A stretch of DNA of 64,000 nucleotides from Streptomyces sp. NBC_00341 (GTDB lineage Bacteria > Actinomycetota > Actinomycetes > Streptomycetales > Streptomycetaceae). The notes under the pieces are model-generated. The model saw nothing but the letters and a program-made list of their open reading frames with translations, had not been told where the DNA came from and made no database searches. How positions within the stretch are numbered: position 1 is the stretch's first letter; each line of letters starts with the position of its first letter. The position numbers and the translations under genes were made by a program. Where the stretch lies: contig NZ_CP108002.1 in assembly GCF_041435055.1 (NCBI RefSeq), positions 496,001-560,000 of the forward strand. Direction: 5' to 3'. Shown piece after piece: positions 34,397 through 42,795 of this stretch.

Positions 34397-34933
34397 ATGA
34401 CTGATGACCGACTCCTGACCTGGCCGACCGCCCCGATAAAGACCTCGCGGCTCGTGCTGCGCCAGTCCGAGGCCCGGGACCGTGCGGTGACCATCGAGCT
34501 GAACGCCTCGCCGGAGGTGACCACGTACCTCGGTGGCCCCCAGTCGCGCGAGGAGCTCGAACGCACGGTGCCCGAAATACCCGGACAGCGCCCCGGCTTC
34601 TTCGCCGTCGAGCTCGACGGGGCGGCGATCGGCACGATCCAGCTCGATCCGCACACGGAGCGTCCGGGGCACATCCGCCCGGACATCGGGAGGACCGAGC
34701 TCGGCTACCTGTTCCTGCCGCAGGCCTGGGGGCACGGGTACGCCGCGGAGGCGTGCGCGGCAGCCCTCGCCTGGCTGGCCGGCGAACTCCCCGGCGAAGC
34801 GGTGGTGCTCCTCACCCAGACCGCCAACAAGCCCTCGATGCGCCTCGCGGCAAAGCTGGGATTCACCGAGGTGGAGCGATATCAGGCCTTCGGCGCGGAG
34901 CAGTGGTTCGGCGTCCGGTCCCCGGCACGATGA
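34397..34933 (+). CDS. GNAT-family N-acetyltransferase
   Basis: 178 residues, RimJ/RimL-like acetyltransferase_3: TSRLVLRQSEARD at the start, FFAVELDGAAIGTIQL, ELGYLFLPQAWGHGYAAEAC, with the acetyl-CoA pyrophosphate loop (QAWGHGYA) near residue 115, and TNKPSMRLAAKLGF-like C-terminal strand. It transfers acetyl from acetyl-CoA to an amine; substrate unknown. ATG 34397 is preferred; TTG 34376 is in frame upstream. It converges with the cupin gene, 19 bases apart. Confidence 0.87.
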   Translation: MTDDRLLTWPTAPIKTSRLVLRQSEARDRAVTIELNASPEVTTYLGGPQSREELERTVPEIPGQRPGFFAVELDGAAIGTIQLDPHTERPGHIRPDIGRTELGYLFLPQAWGHGYAAEACAAALAWLAGELPGEAVVLLTQTANKPSMRLAAKLGFTEVERYQAFGAEQWFGVRSPAR

Positions 34934-34952
34934 CTGGGTGCGCCTGGGCCGT

Positions 34953-35447
34953 TCACCCTCTCGCCCTGGTCCAGGCCTCGCTGTTGAGGAAGTAGGTGTC
35001 GTACAGCTCCTGAACCTCGAGCAGGCTCTCCGGCGGCACCTTTCCGTAGGCGATGCGCTCCAGATGGCGGAAGTACTCGAAGCGTTCGACGCCCGGGGTG
35101 ATGACGATGAGGATGTCGGCGTCCTCTCCGGGTGCGGCTGCGAAAGCGTGCGCGAGACCGGGCGGGACGATGACGAGGTCGCCCCGTTCCGCGGTCACGA
35201 GCTGTTCACCCGAGAGCAGTTGGGCCGTGCCGTCCAGTACGTAGAACAGCTCGGCCGACCGCGAGTGATGGTGCGGCTTCGCGCCGTCCGCGCCGTTGGT
35301 CAGACTGACCCGCTGGGTGGACAGCGCTCCGCCGGTCGAACTGCTGTCGGCCAGCAGCCTGATGGTGGTGGGTGCCCGGCCGATCACTTCTGCGTCGGCG
35401 GAGCGGACGACAACGGACTCGTCGAAGTCCGGCACGATCAGCGACAT
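34953..35447 (-). CDS. Cupin-domain protein
   Basis: 164 residues with one cupin barrel: AKPHHHSRSAELFYVLDG (His cluster and Glu, the metal site) and GDLVIVPPGLAHAFAA (second motif with Pro and His). A C-terminal helical tail (VPPESLLEVQELYDTYFLNSEAW) is added. It may be a small dioxygenase, isomerase or binding protein; nothing decides. GGAG lies seven bases before ATG 35447. It is followed upstream by the DUF4267-like gene on the same strand (35 bases), suggesting one operon. Confidence 0.85.
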   Translation of the reverse strand: MSLIVPDFDESVVVRSADAEVIGRAPTTIRLLADSSSTGGALSTQRVSLTNGADGAKPHHHSRSAELFYVLDGTAQLLSGEQLVTAERGDLVIVPPGLAHAFAAAPGEDADILIVITPGVERFEYFRHLERIAYGKVPPESLLEVQELYDTYFLNSEAWTRARG

Positions 35448-35482
35448 CTGTGGCTCCAATCGGGAGGGGGCGGGCCCTCGCG

Positions 35483-35854
35483 TCAGGCGGCGAAGAGGAG
35501 AGCCGCGTTGACGAGCATGACCACGGCCGTGGCGAAGTGGATGCCGAACGCGACCGCCCTGGTACCCCCGTTGCGCAGAACGATGAGGGTGTCACCGAGT
35601 GGGGCGATGGTGACGACCAGCATGAACCATCCGGCGGTCTGAGCACTCGCGAAGGCCAGTAGGGCGAAGCCGAGTATGCCGTAGGTGAGGTCGCGCACCC
35701 CCTTGATGGACAGGTAGGCCGCATCCCCGCCCGCCTTCGCCGGCACCCCGTAGGCGGCGGCAGCGGGGTGCGGCACCACCAGGAACCGCACCCCGATGAA
35801 GATGATCATGGCGTTGAGCAGGATGGCCAAGCCGTAGGCGAGGGGCGTGAGCAT
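35483..35854 (-). CDS. DUF4267-like small membrane protein
   Basis: 123 residues, four membrane helices. LAYGLAILLNAMIIFIGVRFLVVP, KGVRDLTYGILGFALL and APLGDTLIVLRNGG look like the DUF4267 pattern. Function is unknown; members often sit in stress-type operons with TetR or MarR regulators. Here it leads a likely operon with the cupin gene. Upstream lies a set of CTAGC palindromes listed separately. GGAGACGG precedes its ATG. Confidence 0.8.
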   Translation of the reverse strand: MLTPLAYGLAILLNAMIIFIGVRFLVVPHPAAAAYGVPAKAGGDAAYLSIKGVRDLTYGILGFALLAFASAQTAGWFMLVVTIAPLGDTLIVLRNGGTRAVAFGIHFATAVVMLVNAALLFAA

Positions 35855-35869
35855 GATCCGTCTCCATTT

Positions 35870-35932
35870 CTAGCACCGCAAGGAACGAGGTCGACACTAG
35901 CATGTCAACGAAAGGTTTCCTAGCGATGCTAG
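35870..35932. promoter_or_regulatory. CTAGC palindromes upstream of the DUF4267-like gene
   Basis: Three related sites: CTAGCA at 35870-35875, the imperfect palindrome GACACTAGCATGTC at 35893-35906 and CTAGCGATGCTAG at 35920-35932. The region is less GC-rich than its surroundings. On the minus strand, TTGACA at 35908-35903 could be a -35 and TAGAAA at 35872-35867 a -10 of another promoter. It is likely the operator of an unlinked or nearby repressor. Confidence 0.5.
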
Positions 35933-36016
35933 ACATCGAAGCACTGAAGCACTGATACCTGCCGCTCCTCCCCCGCCCCGCCCCCGTAGCGGAGAACAGG
36001 CACCCCGGCCCCGGCG

Positions 36017-36946
36017 TCAGGCGGACGGGCTCTCGAAGTAGTGCCCCTTGCCGAGGTCCTCGAGGAGCCCGGGGTGGGTCGGCTGCCACCCGAGCAGCTC
36101 GCGGGTCAGGGCGCTCGACGCCGGGCCGTCCAAGCCCAGGAAGCCGCCCAGCCAGCCGAAGTGCTCACTCGCGTCCTCCGCCGGGACGGCGGCCACGGGG
36201 AGATCGAGACCGTGTCCGATCACTTCGGCGACATCGCGGATCGGGACCCCCTCGTCAGCGACCGCGTGCAGTACGGATCCTGCGGGAGCCTGCTCCAGCG
36301 CCAGGCGGAAGAGGCGTGCGGCATCGAACCGGGCCACGGCCGGCCAGCGGTTGGAGCCGTCACCGACGTAGCCGGAGAAGCCCTTGTCGCGGGCGACGCC
36401 GACCACGGACGCGATGAAGCCCTTGTCCCCGTCGCCGTGCACCGTCGGGGGAAGCCGCACCACGGATGAGCGGACACCGCGCGAGGCAAGGGAGAGCGTC
36501 AGCTGCGCGTTGGCCTGCCGGGCGCCCGCACCCTCGAACGGCACCTCTCCGCCGGAGCCGAGCCCGTCCCGCTCGGTCACGACCCGTCCGGGCGCGATCC
36601 CCATCGTCCCGGACGCGATGACGAAGGGCCGGTCGGAGCCCGCGAGCGCATCGCCGAACGTCTCGATGGCGGCGCGGTCCGCGTCGGCGGCACCCTGGAA
36701 GTCGCCCGAGAAGGCGATGTCGTGCTTGAACGCGAGGTGGACCACGCCGTCCGAGGCCTCGGCCGCACTCCGCAGGGCGTCGAGATCCTCGAGGCTGCCC
36801 CGGTACACCTCGGCCCCGGCCGCGTCGAGCGCGGCGGCCGAAGCGTCCGAGCGAGCGAGTCCGACGACCTGATAGCCCGCACCGATGAGCTCGGGAACGA
36901 CGGCGGATCCGATCCAGCCGGACGCTCCAGTAACGAAGACACGCAT
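36017..36946 (-). CDS. NAD-dependent epimerase/dehydratase (atypical SDR)
   Basis: 309 residues of the extended/atypical SDR type: MRVFVTGASGWIGSAVVPELIGAGY is the nucleotide loop, VVGLARSD follows strand 2, DGVVHLAFKHD is strand 4, and RLPPTVHGDGD lies in the substrate half. The usual YxxxK is not evident, as in atypical SDRs (NmrA-like/SDR_a). GGGAGGTTTCCC precedes ATG 36946. It is divergent from a TetR gene with two operators between, so the enzyme is very probably the TetR target. Such pairs often respond to electrophiles or aromatic aldehydes. Confidence 0.87.
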   Translation of the reverse strand: MRVFVTGASGWIGSAVVPELIGAGYQVVGLARSDASAAALDAAGAEVYRGSLEDLDALRSAAEASDGVVHLAFKHDIAFSGDFQGAADADRAAIETFGDALAGSDRPFVIASGTMGIAPGRVVTERDGLGSGGEVPFEGAGARQANAQLTLSLASRGVRSSVVRLPPTVHGDGDKGFIASVVGVARDKGFSGYVGDGSNRWPAVARFDAARLFRLALEQAPAGSVLHAVADEGVPIRDVAEVIGHGLDLPVAAVPAEDASEHFGWLGGFLGLDGPASSALTRELLGWQPTHPGLLEDLGKGHYFESPSA

Positions 36947-37000
36947 GGGAAACCTCCCGGTTATGCCGACCGCCCACGCCGAGAAGCTCGGCGGCCAGTC

Positions 37001-37019
37001 GATGTCAGCAACTGTCATC
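37001..37019. promoter_or_regulatory. TetR operator 1
   Basis: GATGTCAG-CAA-CTGTCATC, an imperfect 19-base palindrome with seven of eight pairs matching per arm. It lies in the divergent gap, nearer the epimerase promoter. Confidence 0.75.
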
Positions 37020-37030
37020 ACCGTACACCT

Positions 37031-37049
37031 GATGCCAGTCACTGTCATC
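37031..37049. promoter_or_regulatory. TetR operator 2
   Basis: GATGCCAG-TCA-CTGTCATC, again seven of eight pairs. It starts exactly 30 bases (three helical turns) after operator 1 and covers the -35/spacer of the tetR promoter, so it should mediate autorepression. Confidence 0.78.
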
Positions 37050-37052
37050 ACA

Positions 37053-37058
37053 TAGAAT
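37053..37058 (+). promoter_or_regulatory. -10 element of tetR (leaderless)
   Basis: TAGAAT, ending seven bases before ATG 37066. The expected transcription start falls on or next to the A of the ATG, and there is no Shine-Dalgarno, so the mRNA is probably leaderless. Confidence 0.65.
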
Positions 37059-37065
37059 CGCCGCT

Positions 37066-37632
37066 ATGAGCAGATGGGAGCCGAACGCGCGCGGCAGGCT
37101 GGAACAGGCCGCGATGGAGCTTTACAGCGAGCACGGGTTCGAACAGACCACCGTGACCGAGATCGCCAGGCGGGCGGGGCTCACGGAGCGGACGTTCTTC
37201 CGGCACTTCAGCGACAAGCGCGAGGTCCTGTTCGCGGGCTCGTCCACGCTCCAGGACCTCTTGGTGGACACGCTCGCGGGCGTACCCGGGTCGGCGGCCC
37301 CGATCGATGCCGTGGCCGCGGCGCTCGACGCGGCCGCGACCGTCTTCCGGGACCGTCACGAACAGGCCCGACAGCGCCAGAGGATCATCAACGCCAACGC
37401 CGAGCTGCAGGAGCGCGAGCTGATCAAGCTCGCGAGGCTGTCCGCGGCCATCTCCGACACCCTGCGCCGGCGCGGCGTCGCGGAACCGGCCGCGAGCCTG
37501 GCCGCAGAGGCGGGGATCGCCGTCTTCAAGGTGACGTTCGAGCGCTGGATCGACGGGACCGGCTCCCGGGACATGTCACAGCTCATCCGGGAAGTCCTCG
37601 ACGAGCTGAAGGCCGTGACAGCGGGCGGGTAA
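37066..37632 (+). CDS. TetR-family repressor
   Basis: 188 residues. N-terminal HTH: LEQAAMELYSEHGFEQTTVTEIARRAGLTERTFFRHFSDKREVL, the full TetR_N pattern with recognition helix near residues 37-45. The C-terminal ligand half (helices from about 60) resembles the TetR_C_17-like type. It very likely represses itself and the divergent epimerase through the two 19-base operators between them. The start is fixed by the promoter: the ATG sits where transcription begins. Ligand unknown. Confidence 0.92.
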   Translation: MSRWEPNARGRLEQAAMELYSEHGFEQTTVTEIARRAGLTERTFFRHFSDKREVLFAGSSTLQDLLVDTLAGVPGSAAPIDAVAAALDAAATVFRDRHEQARQRQRIINANAELQERELIKLARLSAAISDTLRRRGVAEPAASLAAEAGIAVFKVTFERWIDGTGSRDMSQLIREVLDELKAVTAGG

Positions 37633-37760
37633 CCCCTCGCCACGGTTCCCCGCAGCTGCCCACCGCCCCCACCCGGGCCACCGCACGGGTGCCGAGATGC
37701 CGAAGCGCGTACCAGGACATACCTTCCACTTGGCTCATGTTCGCGCTCCGGGAGGTGCTG

Positions 37761-38384
37761 ATGCGGAAGGCAGGCCGCACTCCGTGCCGGGCACTTCGCG
37801 GCTCCGCCCCGGGGCCGGGCAGAGCGTCGGCCCGTACCGCGTCCGCAGGCCTGCTCGCCGCCGCACTGCTGATCACGGCGACGACGACAGCGCCCCCGTC
37901 CTACGCCGGCTCACCGCCGAGCCGGTCGCCGTCAGCCGGATATCGATCGCCGTCCACCGGTCCTAACCAGGTCTACCGGTACGGCTACTCGTTGGGCTTC
38001 CGCCCCTTCACCAGCCCCCACGATGTACGCGAGCAGCTCACCGGCAACTTCTGGCTGTTCCCGGTGCGCGGTGACTGCCCGGCCGTGATCCGCCCGGCGG
38101 ACGAATGCGATCTGCTGGGCGGAAACCCGATCCGGGTGGAGGCGATCGGGTACGACAGTCTGCAGATCGCGACGCTTCCCGGCCACGATCTGGGCGACGG
38201 CATGCACATCCGGTTCACGTTCGCCCGCGCTCTCGGACTGCACTGTCTGGTGGTCAGCGCCTGGCAGGACAGGCCCACCCCGTGCAGCGAGAGGACGCTG
38301 TGCGGCGCGGCGAGCCGTACGGGTGCCCGGGTTCTGTGGCGCGTCCTCGCCGAGACGCTGAGCGTCTCCGCCTACGTCGCCTGA
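37761..38384 (+). CDS. Secreted protein of unknown function
   Basis: 207 residues. Basic start, hydrophobic run (GLLAAALLITATTTA), and SYAGSPP as cleavage region; then a Ser/Pro-rich stretch and about 140 residues of mature protein with six Cys, some of which could form disulfides (RGDCPAVI, ADECDLL, LHCLVV, TPCSERTLCG). No family recognised. GGGAGG five bases before ATG 37761 fixes the start. Codon bias supports coding. It lies between tetR and the convergent kinase gene. Confidence 0.65.
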   Translation: MRKAGRTPCRALRGSAPGPGRASARTASAGLLAAALLITATTTAPPSYAGSPPSRSPSAGYRSPSTGPNQVYRYGYSLGFRPFTSPHDVREQLTGNFWLFPVRGDCPAVIRPADECDLLGGNPIRVEAIGYDSLQIATLPGHDLGDGMHIRFTFARALGLHCLVVSAWQDRPTPCSERTLCGAASRTGARVLWRVLAETLSVSAYVA

Positions 38385-38405
38385 CCTGGGCGGACGGGCA
38401 CTGCC

Positions 38406-40136
38406 TCAGGCGTGGAAGCCGTTGCACACGACGGGGGTGTAGTCCTTCGGCCCGCCGTCGACGCGATAGATCACCACCGTCCAGTCGCCCCGGTCCTCCC
38501 CCACCGGGATCGCGTCGAGGGTCTTCGCTCCGAAGTGGGCCCGGAAATCGTCGGGGTACTTCAGCCTGACGGCTGCGCCGGAGGACCAATGGGCGTAGAT
38601 ATCGACCGGTTTGCTGGTGTAGCCGATGCCCTTGGCCTCTGACCGGAGCGGCCGCCCGGTGGCGCGGTCGGTCTCGTGCGGGGGCCGCACACCCACCGAG
38701 ACGTAGTAGGGCGCCGGTCTCCTCCCCTTCCCGGCGTCCTCGAACCGCATCGACACCGAGGCGGTGTCGGAGCCGGTGGTGTGCGACACGGTGGAGATCA
38801 GACCGGACGGCGGAAAGGACTCGGGAACCTCGTCCGTATCGCAGCCGCCGCTGCCCAGAGCGGCCTGGTCCGGGTCGTCGGACAGGGTCCAGCGGTCCTG
38901 CGACACACGGTCGTTCACGATGTGGTCCGGTGGGCCCTTCGGCTTCTCCGGGGTTGCCGAACGGCTCGCGGCCGGACGGCCCGACACGGTGGCACCGGGC
39001 TCGGCCGCGGCACCGGCGCCCCCGCCGTCCGTCTCCGGGAGCAGCCAGACCGTCACCGGCACCGCGATCGCCACCGCGCACACGGCGGCCCAGATCCGCC
39101 CCCGCCGCGGGCGCCGGCCCACGTTCCCGGCCGCCGGAGGACCCGCCGCCGGCTGATCGGCAGGATCGGGCTCCGCCCGCCGGGCCGGGGCGGCGGTTCC
39201 CGGGGCCGGCACCGTGTCCGTCTCCGGCTCCGCGTGACCACCGGACGCCATGGGCGCCGTGGTCGCGCCCCCCGGTACGAGGACGGCTCCGGCGGTACGG
39301 ACCAGCGCACCGTAGTGGGCGTCCGACGCCAGCGGCGAGTCCACCCCGCACAGCGCGATCACGACGGCGGGCGCCGGCCGCTCCGCAGGGTCCTTCTCTA
39401 CGCACATCCGGATCAGCGCGGCCAGGTCCGGCCGCACCCCCGCCAGGTCGATCTCCTCGTGCACGGTCCGGTAACTCACCGAGGCGGCGTCACCCGTGCC
39501 GAACGGGGGCCGGCCGGTGGCGGTGTAGGCGAGCGTGGCGCCCAGCGCGAAAACGTCCGCCGCCGGGCCCGCCTCGTTGCCCAGCAGTACCTCGGGGGCC
39601 GTGTATCCGGGTGTTCCCGTGGCCATCCCCTCGGGGGTGAGGACCGACTGTTCGATGCCCCGTGCGATCCCGAAGTCGATCAGCTGCGGCCCCTGCGGCG
39701 AGAGGATGACGTTGTGCGGCTTCAGGTCCCGGTGTGTGACTCCGTGCACGTGGACCGCGGCCAGTCCCTCGGCGAGTGCGGCCAGCAGCCGCAGGGCGCT
39801 GTCCGGCGGGAAGGGGCCGCCGGTGCGGACGGCGGCGCGCAGCGTGGGCCCCGGCACGTACTCCGTGGCCAGCCAGTAGGGGGACGCGTCGAGCGAAGCC
39901 TCGATCAACTGGGCGGTGTACACGCTGCGTACGGTCTCGACAGTCGCGGCCTCGCGCCGGAACCGGGCCAGCGTCTCGGGGTGATCGCTGATCTCGTCGC
40001 GGATGACCTTGACGGCCACCAGCCGTCCGCCGGGTGACCGGCCGAGGTACACCTGCCCCATACCGCCCGCGCCGAGGCGGCCGAGCAGTTGGTAGGTGCC
40101 TATGCGGGCGGGGTCCTGGGGCCTCAGTGCGTCCAC
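38406..40136 (-). CDS. Membrane Ser/Thr protein kinase (PknB type)
   Basis: 576 residues. Kinase domain about 12-270: LGAGGMGQVYLG, Lys43 in VAVKV, HRDLKPHN with Asp137, DFGIAR, and TPGYTAPEVL. A Pro/Ala-rich linker leads to one membrane helix (IWAAVCAVAIAVPVTVWLL, near 357-375), then an extracytoplasmic region of about 200 residues without PASTA repeats and with two Cys (GGCDTDE, VVCNGFHA). The outside part is probably the sensor, of unknown fold. GTG 40136 begins VDALRPQDP, the common start of Streptomyces kinases; ATG 40154 is the alternative. Confidence 0.9.
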   Translation of the reverse strand: MDALRPQDPARIGTYQLLGRLGAGGMGQVYLGRSPGGRLVAVKVIRDEISDHPETLARFRREAATVETVRSVYTAQLIEASLDASPYWLATEYVPGPTLRAAVRTGGPFPPDSALRLLAALAEGLAAVHVHGVTHRDLKPHNVILSPQGPQLIDFGIARGIEQSVLTPEGMATGTPGYTAPEVLLGNEAGPAADVFALGATLAYTATGRPPFGTGDAASVSYRTVHEEIDLAGVRPDLAALIRMCVEKDPAERPAPAVVIALCGVDSPLASDAHYGALVRTAGAVLVPGGATTAPMASGGHAEPETDTVPAPGTAAPARRAEPDPADQPAAGPPAAGNVGRRPRRGRIWAAVCAVAIAVPVTVWLLPETDGGGAGAAAEPGATVSGRPAASRSATPEKPKGPPDHIVNDRVSQDRWTLSDDPDQAALGSGGCDTDEVPESFPPSGLISTVSHTTGSDTASVSMRFEDAGKGRRPAPYYVSVGVRPPHETDRATGRPLRSEAKGIGYTSKPVDIYAHWSSGAAVRLKYPDDFRAHFGAKTLDAIPVGEDRGDWTVVIYRVDGGPKDYTPVVCNGFHA

Positions 40137-40286
40137 GGCCCGACTGTGCCACATCCGCACCCGCCGGACCACAACTCCCGCCCGCACGACCGGGGTCCGC
40201 GCACCGGACGCGGCGGTCCAGTCGGTTTGCGGAACATGTCGCGGACCGGGCGGCGGCCGTTCGCGCCGTCGCCCGGTCCGTCACGT

Positions 40287-40766
40287 TCAGTGCGCGGCGG
40301 TGGCCTCGAACCAGGTGGGCCCGTCGTTGAGCGACTGCTTGATGCGCAGGAGCGCGAACTCCTCCAGCGGCGGCAGCGCGTCGACGCCGAACCAGCCCAC
40401 CTCCAGCGACTCGTCGTCATTGACGCGGGCCTCGCCGCCGGTGGCCCGGCAACGGAAGGTGACGTCCAGGTACTGGCACCGGTCACCGTTGTCGTACTGG
40501 ATGGCGGGCAGCGCCTGGGTCAGTACGACGCGCTCCGCCACGCAGTGCACGGCCGTCTCCTCGTACACCTCGCGCTCCGCCGTCGCCGCCGGCTGCTCCC
40601 CCGGCTCCGCGATGCCCCCGATGATCGACCACTTCCCGGTGTCCGCACGCCGTCCGAGCAGTACTCTGCCCTCCTCGTCGAAGACGACGGCGCTGACGCC
40701 GGGCAGCAGGAGCAACTGTTGACCCGCCGTGGCGCGGATCTCTCGGATGAAGTCAGGAATTGCCAT
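40287..40766 (-). CDS. NUDIX hydrolase
   Basis: 159 residues. The Nudix box is complete: GGIAEPGEQPAATAEREVYEET, matching G-x5-E-x7-REUxEExGU, with the Glu cluster that binds Mg. It hydrolyses a nucleoside diphosphate linked to another moiety; LLGRRADTGKWSIIGG suggests an ADP-ribose or NTP cleaner, but the substrate is open. The N-terminal IPDFIREIRATAGQQ is typical of Streptomyces family members. It lies 30 bases from the lnt gene, same strand. Confidence 0.9.
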   Translation of the reverse strand: MAIPDFIREIRATAGQQLLLLPGVSAVVFDEEGRVLLGRRADTGKWSIIGGIAEPGEQPAATAEREVYEETAVHCVAERVVLTQALPAIQYDNGDRCQYLDVTFRCRATGGEARVNDDESLEVGWFGVDALPPLEEFALLRIKQSLNDGPTWFEATAAH

Positions 40767-40796
40767 GCGATGAGCCTACGTCGCGTGCGGAGCCGT

Positions 40797-42392
40797 TCAG
40801 CGGGCGCGGCGCGTGCGGACCGCACGCGCGCCGACCCAGCCGAGGCCGATGACCGCGAGCAGCGAGAGCACCCCTTCGGGCAGCGGCCCCATCCTGGTCG
40901 CGGGGGTCAGCGAGGACCGCAGCGGCACCTTTTCCACCAGTGCGTCCGGGGTGAACATCTTCGTCTTGCTGACGACGGTGCCGTCCGGGCGGATGACCGC
41001 GCTGACGCCGCTGGTGACCGGGACGACGACGGACCGGCTGTGCTCCACCGCGCGCACCCGGGACATCGCCAGCTGCTGGTAGGTCATCTCGCTGCGGCCG
41101 AAGGTGGCGTTGTTGCTGGGTACGGCGATCATCTGGGCGCCGTGCTCGACCGTGTCACGTACGGCGTCGTCGAACGCGGCCTCGTAGCAGGTGACGAGCC
41201 CGACGTAGGTGCCGGAGAGGTCGAAGACGCCGACCTTCTTGCCCGGTCCGAAGTCGCGCTGCACCCGGTCCACGTCCGAGCTGAAGACGCGCACGAAGGA
41301 ACGCATCGGCATGTACTCGCCGAACGGCTGGATGTGGCGCTTGTCGTACGTGGCCACCGGACCCTTGTCCGGGTCCCACTGGATGAGGGTGTTGCGCAGC
41401 TTGCCGGTGTCCGGCTCGACGACCGCGCCGACGACGGTCGGCACCCCGATCGCCCTCACCGCGTCGTCGATCACGATCTTCGCGTCGGCGTTGCGGTAGG
41501 GGTCGAGGTCGGAGGAGTTCTCCGGCCACAGGACGAAGTCGGGCTGCGGCACCTTGCCCGCCTTCACGTCCCGGGCGAGCTGCTCGGTGCGGTTCGCGTG
41601 ATTGTCCAGGACGGCCCGGCGCTGGGAGTTGAAGTCGAGGCCGAGCCGCGGCACGTTGCCCTGGATCGCGGCGACGGTCGCGGTGCCGTCCTCGGCCGAG
41701 TCGTCCACCAGCGGCAGCGACGCGAGCGCCGCGGCGACCGGGACCAGGACGGCCGCGGCGGTCACCGCGGCGGCCAGCCGGGGCAGTTGACCGGTGGCGC
41801 GGCGGACCCGGAAGCGGCGGACCGCCTCGAAGAGCCCGAAGCCGCACAGCACCACGGCGAAGGAGAGCAGCGGTGTGCCGCCGAGCGCGGCGAGCGGCAG
41901 GAAGACGCTGTCCGCCTGGCCGAAGGCGATCCGGCCCCAGGGGAAGCCGCCGAACGGCACCCTGGCTCGTACCGCCTCGTCCAGGGCCCAGACCGCCGCG
42001 GCCCAGAACGGCCAGCCGGCGAGCCGGGACACGGCGGAGATGCCGATGCAGCCCACCGCGATGAACAGCGCCTCGGCCGCCGCCAGGGCCAGCCACGGCA
42101 CCGGGCCGACCTCTTCCCCGGTCCAGTGCAGCAACGGCAGCATGAAGCCGAGCCCGGCGAGCAGGCCGAGGCCGAACGCGGCGCGGAGCCTGCGCTCGAA
42201 CAGCACCCAGCCCAGGAGTGCGAACCCGGGCAGAACCAGCCACCACAGGGGCCGGGGCGGGAAGCTCGCGTAGAGCATCAGCCCGGAGAGCACGGCTGCG
42301 CAGGGACGGACGAGCCGAGGCAGCAGGCGCCTGGCTCGATGGACGGAGGCGGGCTGCTGCGGGTCGCCGACCGGGGCGATGGTGGTGCTCAC
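40797..42392 (-). CDS. lnt: Apolipoprotein N-acyltransferase
   Basis: Transfers a third acyl chain to the N-terminal Cys of diacylated lipoproteins, in the cytoplasmic membrane. 531 residues: six to seven helices, a carbon-nitrogen hydrolase domain and a final helix. The triad is visible: Glu291 (VLWPENSSD), Lys351 (YDKRHIQPFGEY) and Cys402 (LVTCYEAAF). Membrane motifs include VPFGGFPWGRIAFGQ. GTG 42392 gives VSTTIAPVGD; upstream in-frame sequence is low-complexity. Putative clients in this window are the lipoproteins at 17334 and 59358. Confidence 0.93.
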   Translation of the reverse strand: MSTTIAPVGDPQQPASVHRARRLLPRLVRPCAAVLSGLMLYASFPPRPLWWLVLPGFALLGWVLFERRLRAAFGLGLLAGLGFMLPLLHWTGEEVGPVPWLALAAAEALFIAVGCIGISAVSRLAGWPFWAAAVWALDEAVRARVPFGGFPWGRIAFGQADSVFLPLAALGGTPLLSFAVVLCGFGLFEAVRRFRVRRATGQLPRLAAAVTAAAVLVPVAAALASLPLVDDSAEDGTATVAAIQGNVPRLGLDFNSQRRAVLDNHANRTEQLARDVKAGKVPQPDFVLWPENSSDLDPYRNADAKIVIDDAVRAIGVPTVVGAVVEPDTGKLRNTLIQWDPDKGPVATYDKRHIQPFGEYMPMRSFVRVFSSDVDRVQRDFGPGKKVGVFDLSGTYVGLVTCYEAAFDDAVRDTVEHGAQMIAVPSNNATFGRSEMTYQQLAMSRVRAVEHSRSVVVPVTSGVSAVIRPDGTVVSKTKMFTPDALVEKVPLRSSLTPATRMGPLPEGVLSLLAVIGLGWVGARAVRTRRAR

Positions 42393-42597
42393 CCGGCGGA
42401 GTCTACGGTGGCCCGCTGTGCGCCCGGCAGCCCTGTCCTGATGGCGGAATCCGTACCGCCGGATCGTTTCTCCACATGTTCCGCACATATCCCTGACGGG
42501 TGCCCGCCCAGGCCGTCAATCTGTGCGGCGGTTCCCCGCCGACCGGCCGGATCCGGCCGTCGCGCACGGGACCGTCACAGGCCGGGGGACGGACGTG

Positions 42598-42795
42598 ATG
42601 GCTTCAGCCGCGGAACAGGGGCCGACGGGCGGCAACGCGTCCGACGCTGCCGGTGCGGTGATTCTCGCCGCCTGCGCGATCTGGTCCCTGATCAGCGCGG
42701 CGGGCCGGGAGACCCGGCCGGAGGGGTGCTGCTGGCGCTCCTCGCGGTGGCCGCGGGCTTCGCCTGCGGCCGCGGCCCGGGATCGCCGCGGTGTC
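42598..42795 (+). pseudogene. Frameshifted remnant of an O-antigen-ligase-like gene
   Basis: From ATG 42598 the frame reads MASAAEQGPTGGNASDAAGA then VILAACAIWSLISAAGRETRPEG, an N-terminal helix of the kind seen at the start of O-antigen-ligase-family membrane proteins. Right after RPEG (about 42722-42728) one base seems lost: the next frame continues with VLLALLAVAAGFACGR, the expected second helix. Beyond about 42780 the sequence meets the 3' end of the opposite-strand gene and nothing more of the family is seen. So it looks like a decayed, truncated gene. The family label is from memory. Confidence 0.4.
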
